Made by a program: the position numbers and the translations under genes. From Streptomyces sp. ISL-36 (lineage in GTDB: Bacteria; Actinomycetota; Actinomycetes; Streptomycetales; Streptomycetaceae): a stretch of DNA of 53,951 nt. This document shows positions 23,720 through 32,707 of the stretch, piece after piece (within the stretch, counting starts at the first letter, position 1; every line of letters begins with the position of its first letter). The notes under the pieces were generated by a model, which had not been told where the DNA came from, ran no database searches, and was given only the letters and a program-made list of their open reading frames with translations. The stretch covers positions 1-53,951 of the forward strand of contig NZ_JAGGOS010000109.1 of NCBI RefSeq assembly GCF_018614205.1, written 5' to 3'.

Positions 23720-24403
23720 CTAAGAGCGGCCGCTGTTCGACGGGCCGAAGAACTCGATCTCGGCGATGGCGACCTGCTTGTCCGCGGCCGCTCCGTACGC
23801 CGAGCGCAGGACGAACCGGACGGCGGTGACGTCGCCGACCCGGAACGGCCGGCGCTGGCCGCCTGCTCCCTGGTCGAGGGTGAGGACCTGCGTGAACGTC
23901 CTGCCGTCGGCGGTCGTGACCACGGCCTCGACGCGGTGGGGCAGGGCCGAGCGTGAGAGCTGGTCGGGGCGGGTGGAGACGCCCGGGGTGATCACCAGGT
24001 CCAGGAGCCGGGTGGGCCGGTCGAAGCGGGCTTCGACCCATTCGCCGTCGCCGGACTGGGTCACTCCCGGGCCCCACCAGGTGTTGTTCAGCTTGTCGAA
24101 GACGAGTTGCGGCGTGTGGCCGGGGAAGGACCGCGAGGCCTTGTAGCTGTCCGGTCCGACCGGGGCCCGCTTGGCGAAGTGGTCCCGGACCGCGTTCACG
24201 GCCCTCTCCGTGTTCAGGCCCGCGGTGATCAGCAGGGCAAGGACCACGACGCCGACCACCACGTTCATGATCCGCCCGAAGCCGCGCCGCAGCCGCGGCC
24301 GGTCGCCCGCCCACGGCGTCTCTCCGGTGCCGGGGCCGAACAGCCGCCGCCACCAGGGCCGTTGGGGGCGGCCCGGAGACTCGGGGGCCTGGGACATCGG
24401 CAT
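23720..24403 (-). CDS. Membrane protein with NADase-type glycan-binding (discoidin-like) domain
   Basis: From ATG 24403 the 227-residue protein has a Pro/Arg-rich cytoplasmic part, one membrane helix (about 44-62, IMNVVVGVVVLALLITAGL) and an outside discoidin-like domain (about 85-222, LNNTWWGPGV, WVEARFDRPTRLLDLVITPGV, ADKQVAIAEIEFFG). This pattern is known in Streptomyces as the NADase-type glycan-binding domain. The same frame continues upstream to 24547 and encodes a zinc ribbon with no start codon, so the true protein may be longer. It lies 144 bases after the LuxR gene on the same strand. Confidence 0.72.
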   Translation of the reverse strand: MPMSQAPESPGRPQRPWWRRLFGPGTGETPWAGDRPRLRRGFGRIMNVVVGVVVLALLITAGLNTERAVNAVRDHFAKRAPVGPDSYKASRSFPGHTPQLVFDKLNNTWWGPGVTQSGDGEWVEARFDRPTRLLDLVITPGVSTRPDQLSRSALPHRVEAVVTTADGRTFTQVLTLDQGAGGQRRPFRVGDVTAVRFVLRSAYGAAADKQVAIAEIEFFGPSNSGRS

Positions 24404-24547
24404 GGCGCAGCGGCCGCAGAAGTGCCGGTCGGGCCGGTTGGGAGTGGCGCACCAGTACCCGCTGCCGCAGGCGCTGCGGGGAAGGTGAAGGGGCGGACCG
24501 GTGGGCCGCGGGGACCTCGGCGGCTGCCCCTGGGTCTGCCCTTGCGG
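24404..24547 (-). other. Zinc-ribbon coding sequence lacking a start codon
   Basis: In frame with the gene at 23720-24403, this stretch translates to PQGQTQGQPP through to CGSGYWCATPNRPDRHF and CGRCAM. The four Cys and the CATPNRPDRHFCGRC pattern are those of zinc ribbons that usually open this family. Between the LuxR stop (24548-24550, same frame) and ATG 24403 there is no ATG, GTG or TTG in frame. Options are a non-standard start, a lost or mis-sequenced base, or readthrough of the LuxR TGA. Confidence 0.55.
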
Positions 24548-25216
24548 TCAGATGTAGCCCTCCCGCAGGGCGTAGGCGACGGCGTGGGCGCGGTTGCGCA
24601 GATGGAGTCGGGTGGTCAGCCCGTGCATGACGTTCTTGACCGTGCGTTCGGAGTAGGAGAGCTTGCCGGCGATCTCGCCGGTGTCCAGCCCTTCGGCGAC
24701 CAGTCGCAGGACGTCGACCTCGCGTGCCACCAGGCCCGCGGTGGGGGTACCGGGGTGGCCCGCCGCGGAGCGCTGGAGCGTGCCGACCTGGCTCATGAGG
24801 CGGCCCAGCAGGTCGGCCGGGAGGTCGCCGTCGCCGCGGGAGGCGGCGACCACGGCCTGCAGGAGTCGGTGCGCGGTCGCTTCGTGGCGCCAGACGACGG
24901 CGCCGACGCCGCACTCGATGACGTCGAGGAGCTCGGCCTCGCGGACCGCGCTCACGACAAGGACGGCGCGGGCGCCTTCGCTGCGGACCAGCCTGCGCAG
25001 CTGGGCGAGCATGGGCTCGTCCGGTGTCTCGCCGATCAGTACCGCCACGGTGCCGGGTCGGGTCTCCGCCTCTTCGCGGAGTTCGACCACCGGGTGCTGG
25101 CGCAGCTGGCTGACGGCGCCCGCCCGGGATATGGGATCCGCCGTGTGGACGACGACCGGGATGCGCCGGCTCGAGTCCGCGCCGCCGACCGCCGTAGTCA
25201 GTAAGGAAGTACGCAC
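24548..25216 (-). CDS. LuxR/NarL-type regulator with degenerate receiver-like domain
   Basis: The 222-residue protein has an N-terminal domain resembling a response-regulator receiver (RIPVVVHTADPISRAGAVSQL), but the strand that should carry the phospho-acceptor Asp reads VAVLIGETPDEP. It is therefore an atypical receiver, probably not phosphorylated. A LuxR helix-turn-helix fills about residues 155-215 (LVAREVDVLRLVAEGLDTGEIAGKLSYSERTVKNVMHGL). I favour GTG 25216 because GGGGGG lies six bases upstream; ATG 25231 is possible. A 33-codon ORF overlaps its start. Confidence 0.8.
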   Translation of the reverse strand: MRTSLLTTAVGGADSSRRIPVVVHTADPISRAGAVSQLRQHPVVELREEAETRPGTVAVLIGETPDEPMLAQLRRLVRSEGARAVLVVSAVREAELLDVIECGVGAVVWRHEATAHRLLQAVVAASRGDGDLPADLLGRLMSQVGTLQRSAAGHPGTPTAGLVAREVDVLRLVAEGLDTGEIAGKLSYSERTVKNVMHGLTTRLHLRNRAHAVAYALREGYI

Positions 25217-25299
25217 GTGATTTCCCCCCATGTCAGAGCGCCGCCGGCCGCCGTGGCGAGGCTGCGACACACAGGCACCGAATCGGATGTATGTGCCAT
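25198..25299 (-). CDS. Small ORF overlapping the LuxR-gene start
   Basis: ATG 25299, preceded by GGGGAGAACC, opens a 33-residue frame (MAHTSDSVPVCRSLATAAGG and on to a stop at 25198). Its last 19 bases overlap the LuxR gene in another frame. Good ribosome site, short length and overlap fit a leader that couples translation of the regulator. I do not recognise the peptide; it has two Cys. Confidence 0.4.
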   Translation of the reverse strand: MAHTSDSVPVCRSLATAAGGALTWGEITCVLPY

Positions 25300-25747
25300 G
25301 GTTCTCCCCATCGTATGGTCGCGCCGAGCGCCGCACGGGGTCGAACACGCCGCGTCCACGACGGGGCGGCGCGGGGGTGGCCGAAACGGAGCGACTGTTG
25401 GGCGTCCGGGGCCCGGCACGGGGGGCCGCCGAGGTCGCACAGGAGGTCCGTCCAGCGGCTGTTCCCACTGGTCAGACGCCTTGGCGCGCCCCATCCGCAG
25501 CGGCTCGGGAAAGCCGTGGCGACACCGTGCGCGACGACCCCCTTCCTGAGAGCGCTCCCAGGGTCGACCGAATGTCGATCCCGCCCAGGCGAGCCGCCCG
25601 CGAGCCGCCCGCGAGCACCGTCCCGCGACTCGGCACGGGACCAGAACCAGGCCACAGGTCGGCGTGGACGACGGGGCGCCGGGCGGCCGAGCGGTCGGGG
25701 GGTCGTCAGACCCACGCCCGGACGGTCGTGATCACCTGTGCACCGCA
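25300..25747. other. Gene-poor 448-base gap with one LacI-type box
   Basis: No coding frame with family motifs was seen. The only clear element is a near-perfect 14-bp palindrome at 25547-25560. The part nearest the LuxR gene should contain its promoter, but no convincing -35/-10 pair stands out. Confidence 0.5.
25547..25560. promoter_or_regulatory. CebR/LacI-type operator-like palindrome
   Basis: TGAGAGCGCTCCCA differs by one base from the Streptomyces CebR-type box TGGGAGCGCTCCCA (established consensus for LacI-family sugar regulators). No sugar-uptake or glycosidase gene is adjacent: LuxR is 250 bases to one side and the macro-domain gene ends 190 bases to the other. Confidence 0.45.
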
Positions 25748-26272
25748 CTACGTGGAGCGGACCTGCTCGGCGAACGCCTGGTATGCCGCCTCGTCGAACA
25801 GGACGAACCTGATCTCTTCGACGTCGGTCTCCGCCTCCCGCACCGCCTCTACAGCGATGCGGGCAGCGTCCGCCATCGGCCACCTGTACACCCCGGTCGA
25901 GATGGCCGGGAAGGCGACCGTCCGTGCCCCCAGCTCGTCGGCGACCCTCAGTGACTCGCGGTAGCAGGAGGCCAGCAGCGAGGGATCGCTGCCGGAACCC
26001 TGATGGACCGGGCCGACGGTGTGGATCACCCACCGGGCGTCGAGTCGGCCCGCCGTCGTGGCGACGGCTCGCCCTGTGGGCAGGCCCCGGCCGTAGTGGC
26101 CCGCGCGCAGCCTGCGGCACTCCTCCAGGATGGCGGGGCCGCCGCGGCGGTGGATGGCTCCGTCGACGCCGCCGCCGCCCAGCAGGGAGGAGTTCGCGGC
26201 GTTGACGATGGCGTCGACGTGCTGCTCGGTGATGTCACCGCGGACGAGGACGAGGGCCGGTGCTTCGCTCAT
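25748..26272 (-). CDS. Macro-domain O-acetyl-ADP-ribose deacetylase
   Basis: The 174-residue protein is a complete single macro domain. Ligand-binding motifs are present: IVNAANSSLLGGGGVDGAIHRRGG (about residues 20-43), the loop ISTGVYRWP (about 123-131), and the C-terminal IRFVLFDEAAYQAF. It would hydrolyse O-acetyl-ADP-ribose, the sirtuin product, or remove ADP-ribose from proteins. I use ATG 26272; the longer frame runs antisense through the neighbour without family match. It follows the oxidoreductase gene by seven bases, so the two share a transcript. Confidence 0.92.
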   Translation of the reverse strand: MSEAPALVLVRGDITEQHVDAIVNAANSSLLGGGGVDGAIHRRGGPAILEECRRLRAGHYGRGLPTGRAVATTAGRLDARWVIHTVGPVHQGSGSDPSLLASCYRESLRVADELGARTVAFPAISTGVYRWPMADAARIAVEAVREAETDVEEIRFVLFDEAAYQAFAEQVRST

Positions 26273-26279
26273 GGGTCCA

Positions 26280-27701
26280 TCATCGCGCCGCCACGCGCAG
26301 GCGCCGCCACACCGCCTTGGCCGCGTTGTGCCCGGACATGCCGTGCACGCCCGGGCCCGGCGGGGTCGCGGAGGAGCAGAGGAAGACGGCGGGGTGCGGG
26401 GTGTTGTAGGGGAACAGGGAGAGCCGGGGCCGCAGGAGCAGCTGCAGCCCGCGGGCCGCACCGCAGGCGATGTCGCCGCCCACGTAGTTGGCGTTGCGGG
26501 CGGCGAGCTCCGGTGGCCCGGCGGTGGCGCGGGCCAGGACGCGGTCGCGGAAGCCGGGGGCGAAGCGCTCGATCTGGCGCTCGATCGCGTCGGTGAGGTC
26601 GCCTTCCCAGCCGTTGGGGACGTGGCCGTAGGCCCAGAAGACGTGTTTGCCCTCGGGGGCGCGGCCGGGGTCGACCAGGCTGGGCTGGGCGGTGATGAGG
26701 AACGGCGTCCGGGGGGCCGTCCCGGAGGAGGCCTGGCGCAGGGCGGCGCCGATCTCGCCGCTGGTCGGCCCGACCTGGACGGTACCGGCGTGGCGCGGGG
26801 CCTCGGCCGTCCACGGCACGGGGCCGTCGAGCGCGTAGTCGATCTTGAAGGCGGCGGCTCCGTACCGGAAGTGGTCGTAGTAGCCGCCGAAGCCCGCGAT
26901 GCGGGCGAGCGCGGTGGGCGAGGTGTCGAAGACGTACGCGCGGGCGGGCGGCAGGTCGTCGAGCCGCTTGACCTCGTAGTCGGTGTGGACCGCGCCGCCG
27001 AGGTCCTTCAGGTACGCGGTGAGGGCGTCCGAGATCGACTGGGAGCCGCCGCGGGGCAGCGGCCAGCCGGCCTCGTGCGCGGCCAGCGCGAAGACGAGAC
27101 CGACCGCCGTGGTGGCGAACCCGCCGAGCGGGGCGATCACATGGCCGACGAGCCCGGCGAACAGGGCACGCGCCTGCTCGTCGCGGAAGCGGCGCATCAG
27201 CCAGGCCGACGGCGGCAGGCCGCTGAGGCCGAAGCGGGCGAGGGTGACCGGGTCCCGGGGCAGCGCGGTGAGCGGCAGCGACATGAAGTCCCGTACCAAC
27301 GTGTCCCATCGGCCGAGGAAGGGCGTGACGAGTCGGCGGTACGTGCCGGCGTCACGCGGCCCCAAGGAGGCGGCGGTCTCGGCGACGGAGCGGGAGAGCA
27401 CGGCGGCGGTGCCGTCGTCGAAGGGGTGGGCCATGGGCAGCCGGGGGTGCAGCCACTCCAGGCCGTACCGCTCCAGCGGCATCGCCTTGAAGGCGGGCGA
27501 GCCGATGCCGAGCGGGTGCACGGCGGAACAGGGGTCGTGGTGGAAGCCGGGAAGGGTGAGCTCCTCGGTCCTGGCGCCGCCCCCGACGGTCGACCTGGCC
27601 TCGAACACGGCGACGGAGAAGCCTCGTCGGGCGAGCTCCACCGCGGCGGTCAGTCCGTTGGGTCCCGCTCCCACGACGACGGCATCGAGCATCGACGGCA
27701 C
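26280..27701 (-). CDS. Phytoene desaturase-like FAD-dependent oxidoreductase
   Basis: The 473-residue protein begins with the dinucleotide fold DAVVVGAGPNGLTAAVELARRGFSVAVFEA and continues with VGGGARTEELTLPGFHHDPCSAVHPLG, the usual second FAD contact of the phytoene-desaturase/retinol-saturase group. The C-terminal FAD motif is GVHGMSGHNAAKAVWRR. Substrate is unknown and no carotenoid genes are near. Start GTG 27701 has AAGGAG seven bases upstream; ATG 27692 is an alternative. It is co-transcribed with the macro-domain gene. Confidence 0.87.
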   Translation of the reverse strand: MPSMLDAVVVGAGPNGLTAAVELARRGFSVAVFEARSTVGGGARTEELTLPGFHHDPCSAVHPLGIGSPAFKAMPLERYGLEWLHPRLPMAHPFDDGTAAVLSRSVAETAASLGPRDAGTYRRLVTPFLGRWDTLVRDFMSLPLTALPRDPVTLARFGLSGLPPSAWLMRRFRDEQARALFAGLVGHVIAPLGGFATTAVGLVFALAAHEAGWPLPRGGSQSISDALTAYLKDLGGAVHTDYEVKRLDDLPPARAYVFDTSPTALARIAGFGGYYDHFRYGAAAFKIDYALDGPVPWTAEAPRHAGTVQVGPTSGEIGAALRQASSGTAPRTPFLITAQPSLVDPGRAPEGKHVFWAYGHVPNGWEGDLTDAIERQIERFAPGFRDRVLARATAGPPELAARNANYVGGDIACGAARGLQLLLRPRLSLFPYNTPHPAVFLCSSATPPGPGVHGMSGHNAAKAVWRRLRVAAR

Positions 27702-27764
27702 CTTCGGACTCCTTCGTCAGCCGATGGCCAGGGGGCCCAGGATATTCCTGCCCCGCGCCGGGGC

Positions 27765-28601
27765 TCACCGCCCCCTCAGCACTGTCCTGATCCGGTCGGC
27801 GGTGGCCCGGTCCCGTGCCGCGGTGAACGGCAGTGCGTTGCCTCCGGTGATACGGAACGGCTCGCCGGCGACCGTCGTGTGGGCGCCGCCCGCCTCGGTC
27901 ACCAGGAGCAGGCCGGCCGCGTGGTCCCAGGCGTACTCCCAGGAGAAGGCGATGGCGTCGAGGAGACCGCGGGCCACGTCCAGGTACTCCAGGCCGGCCG
28001 AGCCGCAGGGGCGTGCGTGGACGCCGTCGGTGTCGAGGCCGAGCAGGGCGCGCTTCTGCTCGGGGGTGGTGTAGTCGGGGTGCGAGGCGGCGACCTCCAG
28101 GACGGCTCCCGGCGCCGGTGAACCCGACCGTATCGGCCGCCCGTTGAGCGTCGCGCCGCGTCCGCGCACCGCCACGGCCATCTCGTCGAGGGCCGGCGCG
28201 TACGTCCAGGAGGCCAGCAGCTCGCCGCGCCGGGCGAGCGCGACGAGGGTGCAGAAGCCGGGCTCTCCGCGCACGAACTGGCGGGTGCCGTCGACCGGGT
28301 CCACGATCCAGACCGGCGCGTCGCCCTGGAGCGCTTCGTAGACGGCGGGGTCGGCGTGCACGGCCTCCTCGCCGACGACGACGGAGCCGGGCAGCAGGGC
28401 CGTGAGGGACACCGTCAGATGGGCCTCGGCGGCGCGGTCGGCGATCGTGACCAGGTCGTGCGGCCCGTTCTTCTCGACGATCTCGTGCGCGGCGAGCTGC
28501 CGGTACCTCGGCATGATCTCGGCGGCGGCAGCCTTGCGGACCGCCTCCTCCACCTCGGTCGTACCACCGGCGAGGACATGGGCAAGGAAGTCTTCGATCA
28601 T
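27765..28601 (-). CDS. Inositol monophosphatase-family phosphatase
   Basis: The 278-residue protein has the Mg/Li-sensitive phosphatase motifs: GEEAVH (metal Glu, about 84), WIVDPVDGTRQFVRG (about 104-118) and WDHAAGLLLVTEAGG (about 228-242). All metal-binding acidic residues are there. Substrates in this family include inositol phosphate, histidinol phosphate, fructose bisphosphate and PAP, and the sequence does not decide. I chose ATG 28601; upstream frame is antisense to the divergent ligase gene. Confidence 0.9.
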   Translation of the reverse strand: MIEDFLAHVLAGGTTEVEEAVRKAAAAEIMPRYRQLAAHEIVEKNGPHDLVTIADRAAEAHLTVSLTALLPGSVVVGEEAVHADPAVYEALQGDAPVWIVDPVDGTRQFVRGEPGFCTLVALARRGELLASWTYAPALDEMAVAVRGRGATLNGRPIRSGSPAPGAVLEVAASHPDYTTPEQKRALLGLDTDGVHARPCGSAGLEYLDVARGLLDAIAFSWEYAWDHAAGLLLVTEAGGAHTTVAGEPFRITGGNALPFTAARDRATADRIRTVLRGR

Positions 28602-28628
28602 GCGTCCAGCTAAGCACGGTGGACTGAC

Positions 28629-28660
28629 AAACGGAGTACCGCACTTGTCACTCTCCGTTT
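28629..28660. promoter_or_regulatory. Inverted repeat in the IMPase/lplA divergent region
   Basis: AAACGGAG (28629-28636) and CTCCGTTT (28653-28660) are perfect inverted repeats 16 bases apart. CGGAGTAC occurs twice (28632 and 28666). A TTGTCA at 28645-28650 inside it could be a -35 for lplA. Symmetry and position between divergent starts suggest an operator. Confidence 0.4.
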
Positions 28661-28713
28661 CCCCGCGGAGTACGCTTCGGCCCAGTTCACCCCTTACGGG
28701 GAAGGGAGATTCC

Positions 28714-29769
28714 GTGCACGGCGAGTACAAGGTCCCCGGCGGCAAGCTGGTGGTCGTCGATCTCGACACGGAGGGCGGCGTCCTGCGGAACGTCCGGGTC
28801 GCGGGCGACTTCTTCCTGGAACCGGACGAGGCGATCCTCGCCATCGACCGCGCCCTGGAGGGCGCCCCGGTGGACACGGACGCCTCGGGTCTCGCGGCCC
28901 GGATCGACGCGGCGCTGCCGCCGGGCACGGAGATGTTCGGGCTGACCACGGAGGGCATCGGGGTCGCCGTCCGCCGGGCGCTCGCCCACGCCACGGACTG
29001 GACGGACTACGACTGGCAGCTGATCCACGAGCCGGCCCGGCCGCCCGCCCTCCACATGGCGCTGGACGAGGTCCTGACGGCCGAGGTGGCGGCCGGCCGG
29101 CGGCCGCCGACCCTGCGGGTCTGGGAGTGGGGCGCTCCGGCCGTGGTCATCGGCAGTTTCCAGTCCCTGCGCAACGAGGTGGACCCGGAGGCGGCCGAGC
29201 GGCACGGCATCGAGGTCGTCCGTCGGATCAGCGGCGGCGGCGCCATGTTCATCGAGCCCGGCAACACCATCACGTACTCGCTCTCCGTCCCCGACGCCCT
29301 GGTCCAGGGGCTCTCCTTCGCCGACAGCTACGCCTATCTCGACGACTGGGTGCTGGGCGCGCTCGGCGACATGGGGGTCAAGGCCTGGTACCAGCCGCTC
29401 AACGACATCGCCACGGAGGCCGGCAAGATCGCGGGCGCGGCGCAGAAGCGGATGGTGGCGGGCGAGGGCGCGGTCCTGCACCACGTGACGATGGCGTACG
29501 ACATCGACGCCGACAAGATGACCGAGGTGCTGCGGATCGGCCGCGAGAAGCTCTCCGACAAGGGCACCCGGAGCGCGAAGAAGCGGGTGGACCCGCTCCG
29601 CCGCCAGACGGGTCTGCCGCGCGAGGCGGTGATGGAGCGGATGATCGGCTCCTTCCGCGGCCGGTACGGCCTGAGCGTGGGCCGGGTCACGGAGGAGGAG
29701 ATGGCCGCGGCCGAGGATCTCGCGGCGTCCAAGTTCGCCACGCGGGAGTGGACGGCCCGGGTCCCGTAG
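28714..29769 (+). CDS. lplA: Lipoate-protein ligase A with accessory domain placed first
   Basis: The 351-residue enzyme activates lipoate with ATP and attaches it to 2-oxoacid dehydrogenase and glycine-cleavage subunits. The catalytic domain starts about residue 108 and contains VVRRISGGGAMF and NDIATEAGKIAGAAQKR with the conserved Lys. The first 95 residues (HGEYKVPGGKLVVVDLDTEGGVLRNVRVAGDFFLEP) correspond to the accessory domain that is C-terminal in E. coli LplA. The start is GTG 28714 with GGGAG eight bases upstream; the frame continues open upstream but is antisense to the phosphatase. Confidence 0.9.
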   Translation: MHGEYKVPGGKLVVVDLDTEGGVLRNVRVAGDFFLEPDEAILAIDRALEGAPVDTDASGLAARIDAALPPGTEMFGLTTEGIGVAVRRALAHATDWTDYDWQLIHEPARPPALHMALDEVLTAEVAAGRRPPTLRVWEWGAPAVVIGSFQSLRNEVDPEAAERHGIEVVRRISGGGAMFIEPGNTITYSLSVPDALVQGLSFADSYAYLDDWVLGALGDMGVKAWYQPLNDIATEAGKIAGAAQKRMVAGEGAVLHHVTMAYDIDADKMTEVLRIGREKLSDKGTRSAKKRVDPLRRQTGLPREAVMERMIGSFRGRYGLSVGRVTEEEMAAAEDLAASKFATREWTARVP

Positions 29770-29774
29770 CGACA

Positions 29775-29935
29775 CCGCGGCCGAGGGCGGCGGGGGCCGG
29801 GGCGAGGCCAGGGCCGGGGGGCCGGGCAAGGCCAGGGCCGAGGGCGGCGGGGAGCCCGAGCCAGGCCAGGGCCGAGGGCGGCCGGAGCGAGGCCGGCGGG
29901 GAAGCGGGCCGGGTGCCGTGGCGGCACCGGGGCCG
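29775..29935. repeat. Low-complexity imperfect repeats
   Basis: GCCAGGGCCGAGGGCGGC and close variants occur several times between lplA and the next gene, in a G-rich tract. No hairpin of note and no coding frame was seen. Confidence 0.6.
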
Positions 29936-29967
29936 GGTCGACCCGGGGGGCTTCGTACGATCGTCGT

Positions 29968-30848
29968 ATGCGTGTCGAACAGCCGGTGAGGCCGGCGCTG
30001 CGGATGGAGAGCGCCGACGGGCGACGGCTGGTGCTGGTCCAGAGCGACACACCCGTCCTCTTCGCGCGGCAGCGCGCGACCCATCGCGGCTTGCATTACG
30101 CCCGCACCGGCCGGTACGTCTCCCCGCTCCCTCCGCTGCGGGCCCAAGAGGCTCGCAGCGTCGCCGAGTTCGCGGTGCCCGGCTCCGAGGCGTGGACGGC
30201 TCGCTGGGCCGCCCACGCCGAGGACGCCTTGCGGAACTCCCCCAACGGCCCGCTGCACGAAGGTGAATGGAACCTCCCCGGGGCGCTCCACCGCTGGTTC
30301 ATGGACGTCAACTGGCCCAAGCTCCTCGCCCACGACCCCGACCGGGGCCATCTGACCTGGTTCGGCTACGGCGACCCGGACGAGGACGCCCGCGACCTGC
30401 TGCCGCTGCGGGCCCTGTCGCACCCGGAGGCGCCCCGGGTGAAGGCGTACCGCCGCCAGTACCGTGAAGGGGTGCTGCCGCCGGTTCTCACGTGGTGGGT
30501 CAGCGGCCTCCACTCCCCCGTGGTGCTCGACGGTCACGACCGGCTGACCGCGGCGCTGGCCGAGGGCGGCCGACCGCGGCTCCTGATCCTGTCGCGGAAG
30601 GTCGACGAGGACTGGGTGGCCCGGTGTGCCGCGCTGCCTGTGGAACAGTACGAGAAGACGGTCGCCTCCGCCGAAGGACCGCTCGCGCCGGTCCACATCG
30701 CCGAAGCGGGGCGCCGCCTCGCCGATGCCCTGCGGCAGCTCGCCGACTCCCCCGAACTCACCCGGGCCTGGCCGCTCCCCGGGGGCGCGGCCGCGTGGGA
30801 GGCGGCGGTGGCGGAGCATGTTCCGGGCTGGTCCCCGGACGCCGACCG

Positions 30849-30852
<4 letters not shown>
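29968..30852 (+). CDS. Hypothetical protein with a ParB/sulfiredoxin-like motif
   Basis: I do not recognise the family. The 294-residue protein has no signal peptide or membrane segment. Near residue 185 it reads VVLDGHDRLTAALAEG, which resembles the VLDGHHRLAAA signature of ParB-like and sulfiredoxin-like folds (nucleotide or DNA contact). The C-terminal third is helical and rich in Ala and Arg. Start ATG 29968 follows the repeat tract; the stop overlaps the convergent permease stop by four bases. A nucleotide-binding or processing role is only a guess. Confidence 0.65.
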
Positions 30853-32417
<1,565 letters not shown>

Positions 32418-32477
32418 GGCGGCGTGCCCCTTCTTCGGGGGACCGAACTCCACGTCGAACTCTCGTGGTTCGGTTCC

Positions 32478-32504
32478 GTTCAGGTACTGGCAGGTGGAGC
32501 GGGG
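32478..32504 (-). pseudogene. Copied 3' end of the dihydropyrimidinase gene
   Basis: On the minus strand this encodes PRSTCQYLN, identical to the last nine residues of the dihydropyrimidinase at 49017-50420 (49046-49020). 25 of 27 bases agree and the two changes are silent. Here the stop codon is replaced by GGA and the frame runs into the NCS1 permease gene. Most likely it is a scar of an ancestral dihydropyrimidinase-permease junction. Confidence 0.65.
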
Positions 32505-32707
32505 GCCCTCCGACGTCGCCTCACCATCGTGGCAGGACACGGGGGCTTCCGGAAGGGTGGCGCGACAGGGCCGAGGGCGGGATCCCGGTGAGGGCGAGGC
32601 CGGGCGCGCGTACGGCGGCGGAGAAATCCGCGGACCGATGCGACGGACCCGTCCCCTCTCCCCGTAGAGCAGGTGACGGAAACGGGGCGATCGGGAGGGG
32701 ATGACGG

